A stretch of 64,000 nucleotides of DNA from Apiotrichum sp. Y4204 (taxonomy: Eukaryota; Basidiomycota; Tremellomycetes; Trichosporonales; Trichosporonaceae): contig JAMYHL010000016.1 in NCBI GenBank assembly GCA_025531455.1, positions 434,001 to 498,000 of the forward strand, read 5' to 3'. Both the position numbers and the translations under genes were made by a program. Shown piece by piece: positions 35,192 to 45,025 of the stretch (its first letter is position 1; the number at the start of each line of letters is the position of its first letter). The notes below the pieces were generated by a model that was not told where the DNA came from, made no database searches, and saw only the letters and a program-made list of their open reading frames with translations.

Positions 35192-37353
35192 ATGTCCGCC
35201 CAGGAGGACATCAAGGCCGCTGCGCCGGCCCCTTCGGCGCTGCCTACCAAGCCGGCGTTCAGGACGTGAGTTGGCGACGATGCGACACGGTCGTGACGCG
35301 TTCGAGAATCACAGTGGATCTGATGAGATGAGCGGCTCATGAAATGTGGAGCAGTGCGATGTGTGCTGTCAAGGCGTGCTGCATCAACCCTCGTTCATCA
35401 ACGCCTCCTCCTCGAGCTTCTGGCTCCCGCGTTGAAACCACTGACAGTGCAGCTCCAACGTCAAGGCGGTCCCCAACCCGCCTCTCCCCGCCGAGGGCTC
35501 TGGCGCGTTCAACAACTGGCACCTCGCCGCGATCGACCTGGTCGTCCCGTGGTTGCTCCAGCGCCTCCTCCCGTGGAAGTCGGGATGGTACACTTACTGG
35601 TTCCTCTTTGTTCTCTGCTTTGTCCCCGTCACCATCAGCTACTGGATCGTCACCTCCCGTTACGGCCCCCGCAAGAATGAGAAGGTTCCCCTCCCCGGCA
35701 ACCCGCTCTCGACCTACTACACGATCAAGGACGAGGAGATGCGCTCCAAGTGGGAGGGCAAGAAGATGCCGATGCAGATCTTCCACGACGCCTACTTTGA
35801 CGGCAAGATTGACTTTAACGGCGACGTCCTCGATGTCATGGAGTACCGCCACGACTGGTCGCGCTTTGAGCTCTCGATCGACAACTTCCGCTACGTCCTC
35901 TTCAACCTCATTCCCGATGTCATCCTCCACTCGCAGAAGCAGGACGAGGACCAGATCCGTGACAACTACGACCGCGGAGACGACTTCTACGCCTGGTTCC
36001 TTGGACCCCGCATGATTTACACCAGTGGTATCATCCGTGACATCAACCGCGAGGAGTCCCTCGAGGAGCTCCAGGACAACAAGCTTAACATGGTCTGCGA
36101 CAAGCTCGACCTCCAGCCCGGCGACAAGATGCTCGACATTGGCTGTGGATGGGGAACTCTTGTCGCCCACGCTGCGAAGAACTACGGCGCTGATGTTACC
36201 GGTGGTGAGTAACCTGGAGTGAGGGCAGAGGTGTGGGAAGAGTGGCAACTTGGCGACTGCCTGGTAAAAGGCGTAGGCCAGCGTAGCCAGCATAGGCCAC
36301 GAATGCAAACGTGGCCGACGTGGCCGGTGGTGTTCAATGAGCCGCGGTTGTCATTTGGTGATGAGTTGAGGAATGCCTCAGACCAGGCACGTCAACATCT
36401 CGATGCAGGCGTCATGGATCATCTTTTCGATGATCCGGCATCTCTTCCCGCCAGCATACCCATGTTCCAAGCCCAAGCTTACATCAGTCACCGTCGCCAA
36501 GACCGGCGCCAGGTTTGGCTCTGACCGTCTTCGCGCCAACGGCATCCCCGAGTCGCAGGCCCGTATTCTCTGCATGGACTACCGCGAGATCCCCAAGTCG
36601 AAGGGCGCCTACGACAAGATTTCGTGCCTCGAGATGGCCGAGCACGTCGGTATCCGCCGCTACCGCACGTTCCTCAGGGAGATCTACGAGCTTCTCGCCG
36701 ACGACGGTCTTCTTCTCTTCCAGGTCGCTGGTCTCCGCAAGTGCTGGCAGTTCGAGGACCTCATCTGGGGTATCTTCATGAACAAGTACGTCTTCCCCGG
36801 TGCCGACGCGTCCCTCAACCTCGGCTGGGTCATCAACGAGCTCGAGGCCGTCGGCTTCGAGGTCAAGAGCGTCGACGTCTTTGGTGTCCACTACGCCGCC
36901 ACCATCCACCGCTGGTACAAGAACTGGCTCTCGAACAAGGAGGCCATCGAGGCCAAGTACGGCCCCAGGTGGTTCCGTATCTGGAGCTACTTCCTCGCCT
37001 ACTCGGTCATTGTCGCCCGCCAGGGTGGCTCGTCGGTGTTCCAGATCGTTCTCCACAAGAACCTCAACGGCTTCCACCGTGTCGAGGGCGTCCCGACGCA
37101 CGCCTCTACCCAGCTCCCTCGCACGCGCAAGTTCGAGCCTGTTGCCGCGACCGAGGGCTGGTGGCCCAACTACAAGGGTGCCGCTGCCGCCCCTGCCGCC
37201 CCGGTCGCCGCCGCCTCGGCCGCTCCTGTCGGTTCGGTGCCCGTGACCGCCACCCAGTCGCACGCCACTGTCCTTCCCGCCGCGCCGCTCCCGGCCGTCC
37301 CGGTGCCCAGCGCCGCCCCCACTGTGCCCGAGCACATTGGTGAGGCCATCTAA
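35192..37353 (+). CDS. SMT1: Sphingolipid C9-methyltransferase (glucosylceramide pathway)
   Basis: Methylates C9 of the 4,8-sphingadienine base of fungal ceramides, a step in making fungal-type glucosylceramide at the ER. The N-terminus has two membrane segments (LAAIDLVVPWLLQRLLPW and YWFLFVLCFVPVTISYWIV). The methyltransferase domain of the cyclopropane-fatty-acid-synthase superfamily follows: DDFYAWFLGPRMIYTSGIIR, motif I KMLDIGCGWGTLVAHAAKNY, CLEMAEHVGIRRYRTFLREI, and later FEVKSVDVFGVHYAATIHRW. The Ala/Pro-rich C-terminal 70 residues are probably disordered. There are only two introns, and both are long for this region: 35266-35452 (187 nt) and 36206-36487 (282 nt), the second between motif I and GVTVAKTG. 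About 560 residues. A good match to the family that includes Cryptococcus Smt1. Confidence 0.94.
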
Positions 37354-37939
37354 GTGCTTCCCCACGCGTGCCACCCGCGACTTATCTCCGACCTCCCCTC
37401 CCCCCTTCCTCCTCTTGAGTGCTCTACCGTCATAGACACTGGCCCACGGTATCCCCCAGGCCACTCGATACATCGAAAAGCCACAAATGCATCCGGTTCG
37501 GTGCACATGTTTCATTGATACTGATAGCAGCCGCATAGACGCCTCGGACGTTCCCAGATTGCCCCACAGGGACATTCGCAGTATCGTATCTGTTTGGGGT
37601 GACTGACCCGACAGTCGTTGACAAAAGGAGCGCCAATCAACGAGCTGCTGAGCGCTGATTGTTTTGTTTGTTCGGTTGAGAGAGTGTGCACTGATCGCTG
37701 CCGGGACGGAAAGAATGTGTTTGCTGTTTGCTTCTTTTTTTATTTCTCACAGGGGGCACAGACGCCACCCCACTCACCAACATCAACATAAAACATCCTC
37801 ATCCGTGCATCATCCGCTTTTTTTTCTTATCTTCTTCCCCTCCTCAATAACTCCCCACTTTTCAACCTACCACCACTATCCCACTCTGCACTTGCCATCT
37901 GCCTGCTCTTTCTTTCTTAACAACTGCACATACAGCGCC
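37354..37939. other. Intergenic, leader of orphan gene
   Basis: 586 bases. The last about 220 bases before 37940 are C/T-rich with no ATG, suggesting the leader of the next gene. Nothing else recognised. Confidence 0.5.
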
Positions 37940-39484
37940 ATGCCCCGTCGGAGCCGATCGACCACCGGACGGAGCTCGACCGCCGCCTCTGTCCCGACTC
38001 CGTCGCTGGTCCCGTCGGCGCGATCATCTGCGACGCCTGTTATTGCGACACCCTCTGTGGCGGGTCCGTCAGTGACTCCGACGCCAGGCCCTTCCGATCG
38101 TCACCCACCCCGGGCGTCAGTTATTTCGTCCGCAACAGCGTCCACTTCAAACACGAAGAAGGGCCCGCGCCGCTCGGGCCTGTACACGAACAAGAACTGG
38201 ACGTACATCGACGAAGCCGACGTCCCGCCGCGCCTCAGCGTGTTTGATGCGCCAGTGGAGGTGCAGGTGCCGGAAGGAAGGCGGCCGACGCGGGCGGCGG
38301 CGAGAGCGGTGGTGCAGGCTGCACAGAAGAAGGACAAGCTCGCCGAACGACACGCGAAAAGGAAGAGAGAGGCCTCCTGCGCGGTGGAAGCCTTTGACGA
38401 TCCCCAGGACGACGATGTTTACGTCCAGACGTACGACGATCCCGACGATGACGATTACGCTCCCCAGCACGGAGACGACTCGAGCGCCGAATTCAGGTCG
38501 GATACTAAAAAAGACATCAGTGCGGGTGACAATATCGACGACGACGGCGACGATGACAAAAAGGAAGGCCAGGCGAATAGGGTGGATCCTGGTGGCGAAC
38601 ACGAATACTTGGATATCGCCGTCGACGTCCGTAACGATGATGAGGACAACAACAGCGAGGACATGCAAGAGCGGCGTCCGGCCAAGAGACGCCGTACGCG
38701 CTGCAACATCGTGCGCTCGCCGTCGCCATGCTCAGACTCCATCGCGCCGTCAATCGCCGAGGCGCCTTTTCCAGACGAACTTCTCGAGCTTTCGACGCAC
38801 ACAGCCGCGGGTCTGTTAGCGTCGGGGCTGTCCCGTACGACGGCTACGCGGACCCTCGGACACGCCAACCCGAACTCAACTGCAGACGACGCAACGTACC
38901 ATGTACTCGGCGAGGTTCCCCCAGACATTTTCTCAAAAATGGTGGTTACCAACCCGTTCGCCGCCGAGAACCATTTTCCAGATAGTCTTCGGCCATCCGA
39001 TCTCCCACGCGTTCCTTACCTCTCGCGCGTGCAGACCATCGACGCCGACATCGCCGACGTCCTCATCAAAAGCGGCAATCCCATTCCGCCGTACCTGTAC
39101 AAGACGCCGACTCCATGCGCCGCATGCGAAACTCTACAAGTTCCCTGCATATTTGCACCGATTCAAGGCGTCCCACCCCCATCCACCAGTGGAACATTCA
39201 CTGGTCTCCTCCTCGGGGACTGCTTAGGCTGCCAAGTGCGCGCACGTAACTGGGGCCATCCACCAAACTGTCGTCACTCGATGGAGCGGGACGGGAGCAA
39301 CTTCCTTGCTCGGCTGCATGTTCTTGTGTGGTCTACAGCTCAGCACCGGGGACCCAATGGCGGGATGTGGTTTGACCCGGGCGCGGATGACTTCGAGGAC
39401 TTCCCTAGTGACGGTAGCAGTTACATTGGAAGTTGCAACGACGGCGAGGACGAAGGCGACAGCCGCGACGGCAGTGAATATTAG
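37940..39484 (+). CDS. Orphan acidic nuclear-type protein with zinc-cluster-like C-terminal cysteines
   Basis: I do not recognise a family. A 514-residue intronless frame with coding-type G/C third positions, starting MPRRSRSTTGRSSTAAS after a C/T-rich leader. The first 60 residues are Ser/Thr/Pro-rich, followed by GLYTNKNWTYIDEADVPPRL. There is a basic helix (residues about 115-145, KKDKLAERHAKRKRE), then a strongly Asp-rich region (about 145-235) and a nuclear-localisation-like ERRPAKRRRTR. Near residues 392-444 the cysteines are spaced CX2CX6C, then 24 residues, then CX2CX12C, reminiscent of a Zn2Cys6 cluster with an enlarged loop. The C-terminus is an Asp/Gly repeat that continues past the stop in the same frame. 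It could be a chromatin or transposon-derived protein; no function is claimed. Confidence 0.7.
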   Translation: MPRRSRSTTGRSSTAASVPTPSLVPSARSSATPVIATPSVAGPSVTPTPGPSDRHPPRASVISSATASTSNTKKGPRRSGLYTNKNWTYIDEADVPPRLSVFDAPVEVQVPEGRRPTRAAARAVVQAAQKKDKLAERHAKRKREASCAVEAFDDPQDDDVYVQTYDDPDDDDYAPQHGDDSSAEFRSDTKKDISAGDNIDDDGDDDKKEGQANRVDPGGEHEYLDIAVDVRNDDEDNNSEDMQERRPAKRRRTRCNIVRSPSPCSDSIAPSIAEAPFPDELLELSTHTAAGLLASGLSRTTATRTLGHANPNSTADDATYHVLGEVPPDIFSKMVVTNPFAAENHFPDSLRPSDLPRVPYLSRVQTIDADIADVLIKSGNPIPPYLYKTPTPCAACETLQVPCIFAPIQGVPPPSTSGTFTGLLLGDCLGCQVRARNWGHPPNCRHSMERDGSNFLARLHVLVWSTAQHRGPNGGMWFDPGADDFEDFPSDGSSYIGSCNDGEDEGDSRDGSEY

Positions 39485-39560
39485 AACGGTATCAGTTACA
39501 GTGAGGGTGTCAACGACGGCGACAACGACGGCGATAGCTACGACGGCGGTGAGGAAGAGT
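39413..39560 (+). repeat. 75-nt imperfect tandem duplication spanning a stop codon
   Basis: Copy 1 begins GGTAGCAGTTAC at 39413 and copy 2 begins GGTATCAGTTAC at 39488, a 75-nt (25-codon) offset. Both encode Asn-Asp-Gly/Asp-rich peptide; the TAG at 39482-39484 sits at the end of copy 1. Confidence 0.8.
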
Positions 39561-39852
39561 GCGGGGATGTTTTATTAGCCTTGTAAGCCCATGTCATGCT
39601 CTGTAAAGTACAGTAATTAGTCTTTCTTCTGAGGGAGCTCGCCATACGATAGATCTCTAGAGCAACTGCCCGACGTCTTGGATATCCCATCGACACACAG
39701 AGTGCCACTCTTGCAACTTTTGTGAGAGGCCACGTGGAATCGCGTCACTTGTGATTTCTGCCTCTCAAGCTCTTGGGGGTCCCATCACCACCACAAAATA
39801 TTCGTTGACGATCCCAGTCATCACAATCACAACAACACTCTTCGCCATCACG
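39485..39852. other. Intergenic
   Basis: 368 bases. It begins with the second copy of the tandem duplication (readable in frame to a stop near 39583) and ends in the BCD1 leader. No other gene. Confidence 0.5.
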
Positions 39853-41127
39853 ATGCCGCTCCCAACGCCAGAATCGCTGGGTCTCCCATCACGCCCAGGA
39901 GGCGTCACTCCGTCCGTTCCAGCGACCGCAACATCTTCCACAGCGGCTACCGCGAACCCCACATCAACTCCCACAACCTCAACCACCACGACCGCCGATT
40001 CCACGACCTGCGCACACTGCTCCACCCCGTCAAAGTACACCTGCCCGCGGTGCGGGGCGCGCACGTGCTCTCTCCCATGTGCGCGGGAACACAAGCGGTC
40101 GGCGGGGTGTTCGGGCGTGCGGGACCCGGCGGCGTTCGTCCCGCTCAACAAGATCTCGCAGGGGACATGGGACGCCGACTATGCGTGGCTCGAGGAGCGC
40201 AGGCGGCAGGTCGCCGCGTGGGGCGAGGACGTGACGCCTGACGAGGCTACCCGGGCGGGGATCACTGCGGGGAGAGGGAGGGGCCGGGGCGGGAAAGCCG
40301 CTCCGCCGCCGAGACAGCGGAAATCCAAGCTCGACGGGCTCAGGTGGGCCGTCGGCGAGATTGGCGCCGACGTAGACCTCCTCCCGGACGGCATGGCGCG
40401 CCGGCGCACGAACCAGTCGAGCTGGAACCCAAAGTACGTGCCCGGCTTGCCAGCTTGGTATGCTTGCTTTGCTTTCGCTGACGGCAGATCGCGCGCGCTC
40501 AACCTCTCCGTGCAGTTGCACGTCCACCTCCCGGATGAGCCGCTGGTCTCCCACCCGCGCGTCGGCGTCCTCCCCCGATTCGGAAAACCGAGCACCCTGC
40601 GATCGCTTCTTCCCGAGCATTTGAGGGAGAGGACAGATTTGGTTTTCGCGCTCCCGTACCACCTACCGCGGTGGCGTGAGCGGCAGCGCCAGCGGGAGGA
40701 GCGCGCTGCTGGAGCTGGGGCTGGAGTTGGAGTGCCCGCCGCCCCGACCACACCGGCAGGAGGACGCCGCTTCTTCCCGCTCCTCGACCCCGCCGCGCCG
40801 CTCGACACAGTCTTCCACGGCACGGCGTTTATCGAGTTTCCGGGCGTGCATGTGTGGGCGGCTGTGCCCGAGGACGTCGTGTTCGTGCCGCTGCTGGATA
40901 CGAAGCGGAAAGCGCCTGAGGAGGAGGAGCTGGAGGCGGAGCAGGGGACGGGGAAGAAGCCGCGGACAGAGGAGCAAGGAGGCGGGCTCGATGCGCTGGG
41001 CGACTATGCGTCCGACAGCGACGACGGAGAGACAGGAGACGTCGTGCTCTCCCCGCAGATGGCGGCTGCGCTGGGGCAGGCGCTCGTGGCGGACTTTGGG
41101 GAGCCTACGGAGGGAGAGGGCTTGTAG
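39853..41127 (+). CDS. BCD1: Box C/D snoRNP assembly factor Bcd1 (zf-HIT)
   Basis: Nuclear factor needed for accumulation of box C/D snoRNAs. After a Thr/Ser-rich N-terminus the zf-HIT zinc finger lies at residues about 56-92: CAHCSTPSKYTCPRCG, then CSLPCAREHKRSAGC, with the usual C/C-C/C-C/C-H/C ligands. Then come NKISQGTWDADYAWLEERRR and a Bcd1 core, SLRSLLPEHLRERTDLVFAL-type; the C-terminal core has FFPLLDPAAPLDTVFHGTAF and IEFPGVHVW, and an acidic tail. A 54-nt stretch (40434-40487) has donor GTACGT, GCTGAC branch and CAG acceptor and is probably a removable in-frame intron, joining WNPK to SRALNLSVQL. About 405 residues if spliced. The start at 39853 begins after a leader with in-frame but atypical codons. 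Confidence 0.88.
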   Translation: MPLPTPESLGLPSRPGGVTPSVPATATSSTAATANPTSTPTTSTTTTADSTTCAHCSTPSKYTCPRCGARTCSLPCAREHKRSAGCSGVRDPAAFVPLNKISQGTWDADYAWLEERRRQVAAWGEDVTPDEATRAGITAGRGRGRGGKAAPPPRQRKSKLDGLRWAVGEIGADVDLLPDGMARRRTNQSSWNPKYVPGLPAWYACFAFADGRSRALNLSVQLHVHLPDEPLVSHPRVGVLPRFGKPSTLRSLLPEHLRERTDLVFALPYHLPRWRERQRQREERAAGAGAGVGVPAAPTTPAGGRRFFPLLDPAAPLDTVFHGTAFIEFPGVHVWAAVPEDVVFVPLLDTKRKAPEEEELEAEQGTGKKPRTEEQGGGLDALGDYASDSDDGETGDVVLSPQMAAALGQALVADFGEPTEGEGL

Positions 41128-42398
41128 TGGGTATGTATGGTATTGGTGTTTTGCTATTCTGTTGCTTCATGCTCTGCAGGCTCAGGATCTACTCCATTCA
41201 TCGTGACTATGGGAACGTCTAGAAGTCATGAGCTACCAGAGCCCTCGATGCGACCAGCGCATTTGTCGCCCGCGACCAGCGCATTCTGTGTGGTATCGGA
41301 GCCTCCAGCGCGTGGGGACCGCACAGCGGTGTCCGCCCGGGTCCGGCTCGCAGATGATTCGCGAACGTGTGGGGTATAGATCTGCTCGAGTCAATCGGGC
41401 AATTGGGGGGCCAGCTCGGGGGCGAGAGCTCGAGTTTCGGAGCTGGAAGGTGAGCTTGATTGGGCGAGTCCTGCTCGCGAGTCATTCCTGATGACAATAA
41501 TCGAGTCCTGCTCGTGGAACGGTGCGGCCGGCCCTAAGGGTGAGCACTGCTCGAGGTTGAGTCCTGCTCATGGGTAGAGTTGAGTCCTCCTCGGAGAAGT
41601 CATTCCAGATGACGTTTGTAGATGTCGAGTTTGCTAGAAGAACGCCGCGACCTGCGCTTGATAATGAGCTCTGCCTTTGAAAGAGTCCTGCTCGAGGTCG
41701 AGTCCTGCTCGTGGTTTGGTGTGCCCTGCGCTAAGGGTGAGCACTGCTCTAGGTTGAGTCTTGCTGGAGGTAAGAGTTGAGTCTTGCTCGGTGAAGTCAT
41801 TCCGGATGACCTTTTGTAGCTGTCGAGTCTTGCTCGTAGAACGCTGCGACCTGCGCATGATGGAGCATTGCTCGAGGTTGAGTCCTGCTCTTGGGTAGAG
41901 TCGAGTCCTGCTCGATGGAGTCCTGCTCGTCGTCGTCGAGTCCTGCTCATTTGTGTACGCCGCGCGTCCTGCGTGCGGTTGAGGTGAAGCGCAGCTCGAG
42001 CCTCGGTGGGTGGGTCCTGCTCGTGAGTGCTTGAGTCCTCGCTACGGCGGTTGTGATGTTCCCAGGCTGGTTCGAGAGGACCAGGCGGGAGAGGGGTGGA
42101 AATCGCCTGCTAGACTAGCCAGAGTCCAGATCCAGTGCTTCACCGCCTGTGCCCCTCTTGTCTTCAAGACTGAGGCGTAGTTGTGTCGGTGTCGATAGGT
42201 CGATTGCGATGGACTGACGCGCCCCACTGGCAGCCGAGTGACGCTTAACAGCTGGTAATCTCAACCTTCAAGGCAAACCGGACCGGGAGCTACCTCCCAC
42301 GTTGTAGAAATCTCGCCTAGCGAGTATCTCCCCTTCGTGTTTTTAACATATTGTGGCCGAACCGACGCTCCTCCACAGCACTATGCCCTGCGCCGGTG
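41128..42398. other. Intergenic region holding a minisatellite
   Basis: 1,271 bases between BCD1 and the secreted-protein stop. The middle is the GAGTCCTGCTC repeat; the remainder has no coding signal. Confidence 0.6.
41455..41955. repeat. Minisatellite with dispersed GAGTCCTGCTC (GAGCAGGACTC) units
   Basis: The 11-mer GAGTCCTGCTC or one-mismatch variants (GAGTCTTGCTC, GAGCACTGCTC) occurs over a dozen times, nested in a larger unit. Two large-unit copies start at AAGTCATTCCAGATGAC (about 41598) and AAGTCATTCCGGATGAC (about 41794), about 196 bases apart. Minus-strand translation gives recurring EQDST, but with no start or stable frame, so it is treated as non-coding. Confidence 0.85.
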
Positions 42399-42818
42399 CT
42401 ACTTCTTGCCCGTGAGCTGGGGGATGTCGGGGATACTCTTGTCGATAATGTACAGTTCCTTGCCGTACCGGCGCATTCCGAATGCCGCCTTGCCGTCCTT
42501 GGAGCAGTCGTCAAAGATCGTCTTGTAGGACCCCAGGCACGATTCCCACTTTGCGTTTCCGTCAATGGCAACAAGCATGGCCTTCTGGTCCCCCATCCGC
42601 CCGCCCTGCGAGTACGCGTTCAGCTCGGGAAGTGCGCCGGGCACCTTTTCGTGCGTGCCGCCCTTGACGTCCCAGCACATGTCGTGCACGAGCGGCATGA
42701 CCTGTTCGACGGTCGCGTCCATTGCCCCCAAGCAGATCGTGCCCTGCTCCAGCATGGCGGGGTTCGCGGCCGGCGCGGCGAGAGCAAATGGGAGGAGGAG
42801 TAGGAACGGAATCAGCAT
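42399..42818 (-). CDS. Small secreted cysteine-containing protein
   Basis: A 139-residue intronless protein with a clear signal peptide: MLIPFLLLLPFALAAPAANP, with likely cleavage after Ala-Ala near residue 15-18. The mature part has four cysteines (residues 29, 48, 94, 105), enough for two disulfides, and segments such as VMPLVHDMCWDVKGG and GMRRYGKELYIIDKS. No family recognised; the Cys spacing and length resemble the broad class of fungal small secreted proteins. Strong G/C at third positions supports coding. It lies next to the minisatellite, in an otherwise gene-poor 3.8 kb stretch. Function unknown: host interaction, wall binding and enzyme inhibition would all be guesses. Confidence 0.75.
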   Translation of the reverse strand: MLIPFLLLLPFALAAPAANPAMLEQGTICLGAMDATVEQVMPLVHDMCWDVKGGTHEKVPGALPELNAYSQGGRMGDQKAMLVAIDGNAKWESCLGSYKTIFDDCSKDGKAAFGMRRYGKELYIIDKSIPDIPQLTGKK

Positions 42819-45025
42819 TGGTTAATCGTCAGCGGTGAGCGGCGGTGGGCTTCCTTTGAGGTATTTTAAGTATGGGTTTGGGGATCAGGGGGATGAGTAC
42901 AGTATTGTGATGAGTGGGGGTGGTATGAGTGAACGTGGTGCAAGTGAGTGTGGGTGAGTGTTGGCGTTGAGCAACCAGTGCCTAGTGCCTTGAAGTGATG
43001 TGGTCGTAGAATGGAGAGCTGGGGGAAACGAGGACGTGACCCATGGGGAGAGTGGATAATAAGCAATCCAGCATTCTCCCCTTCGCCGGTCTGGGACGAT
43101 CGCGGTCATCCTTCTCCCTCCTCGCAAAGTCACACGGCAGCGCCGCAGGACTTGCTATAATTCCTCGTCCGCACGCGTGCCTCCTGCCAAGCGCACACCT
43201 ACCGTCATGTTGCACGATATTGCCGACTGGCGCGTCCGACCCTGCGTCACGAACAGCAGGGGTCAGATCCTCCAGTGACGCGTTTCGTGCATTCCAGATG
43301 ATCAGATGAGAACGCACGCTTGGCACGACACAACCGGGGCAGCGCCCATTGTTCTTCCAGTCAGCAGATGGGACCGCGCGCAAAAGTACCCAGCCGCAAT
43401 ATCGCACCGAGGGATGTGTGCTTTGAGTGCGATTGCTTGATGGTGGGTGACAAGTTCGACCCTGGTATGTCTGTCTCCACAACCACTCCCCTGGCACACC
43501 GGTGCGTGGTGCACAGCATCCACCTCCGAGGACATGGGATGCATCGGGCGCCGGCGGCCGAACGTATGTAGAGTGCAGCCTCTCCGTAATCCTGCTCACG
43601 CGTCGCGCATCTTCTAACTGTATGTTGCATGCATCGTTGCGCGTTCATCGTGTTGATACTGAAAGACACAAGGGAACACTGCGCCACTCATCGCCCATCT
43701 TTAGATCTCCCGCTGATCTGATGATCTGTGTATGCATCTCTGGCTGATCGCTGTTCCATCTTTGATCCGCTGGTGCCGTGCCTGAGCCCGATTACCGATT
43801 AATCTTAAAAGGCCCTTCCACATAACCCGGGGTTCCAGCGTCGCGAGCTCGCGAGGGAACGAGGGCGCTAGGGCGCGAGAGCGCGAGATTTTCAGATCGG
43901 CGTGCAGTGCTCAAACCACACTAGCCGATCTCCTATTCAATCTCCCAAAAACAATCTCCTATTGGATGTCCCTGCAGGATTAGCAGCGTTACGCGTTATC
44001 ATTACAGACGGAATCAAATGGGAGTAAACCAGTGCACCAGCCCACTCTGGGCTTGGGCCATGCACAGTAGTGGGTGGATTACGATTGTTTGATTGTTGTC
44101 AATGTTGATTTTCGATTTATTTTTCTAATCGCTTCTTTTTCGCCGCATCTGGCCGGGCAATCGCCAGCCATCAAGAGTCATCCGAGAGCTGAGAAGGTCA
44201 TCTCCGTGTGTTTCTCCACCGCGCGCGTGTCTTCCCTTCCCTTTGCCTCCACCGCCGACTCCGTCGCCGTCGCCGTCGCCGTTCTACCATCACTCCATCC
44301 ACTCCATCCACCCCATCTCCACCTACATCTTCATTCTCTCCCAGGCTATTAGCATTTAGACTCGGTGTTCCTCTGCTTGTCGCTGCCACTCGTGTTCGAT
44401 TTCATAGTCTTTTCTTTCATTTAATCCTCCACGCACGTCCCCCACCCGCCTCCTTGTACAACCCGTAAAGCCACGATTTCCCCTTTTCTCTCTGTCTCTC
44501 TATCTCTTCTTTTCTGCTTTGGTTTTGCGTTTGGATTCACAATTCATCCGGAGTCATTTTGGAGCCCTTGTTTACACATATCCACCTTCTGTACACCCAT
44601 ATTGATACATCCATAGCCACTCCAAACACCCATCGCATAACAGGACCGTCTGCCGTTACTGTTCCTGCTATCGCTACCCCTCCATCGTGCTCTACCCGCT
44701 CTTGTTTATTCCGGGCCCACATCTTTAACCGATCGGCCCATCTTCTTCATCGTCGACGAGCCGTCCTCGCCACATTGTCCTTTGCTTCCCGAGGTCGCGA
44801 CAAGGCACACCCCAACACACACACCACATCGCCAGATACGCCACACATCTCGTATCTCGTCTTGTTCCCGTCTCGTCCTCTGCACCGACGACGTCACTCC
44901 ACGGCAACCACAACAGGGGTTAAGTCGTGCATCCATTACCACAATTGTGCGACGTTGTGCATTCCGCATCCACGGCCATTGCACTGCATCTGCACCCGCA
45001 GCTGCATCCGTCTCCACACCGCACC
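42819..45025. other. Long intergenic region, SGF29 leader at its right end
   Basis: 2,207 bases. The left half shows no coding signal; a perfect 14-bp palindrome TCGCGAGCTCGCGA sits at 43841-43854, amid GCGAG-rich sequence. From 44105 to 45025 there is no ATG on the + strand and the sequence is C/T-rich, consistent with a very long SGF29 leader. Confidence 0.55.

Noticed and set aside
42982..43599. 205-codon minus-strand open frame in the gene-poor region
   Set aside because: No third-position bias, no domain, random-looking composition.
44559..45025. In-frame upstream extension of SGF29
   Set aside because: No ATG in the stretch; the conserved protein begins at 45026 and the family is short at its N-terminus.
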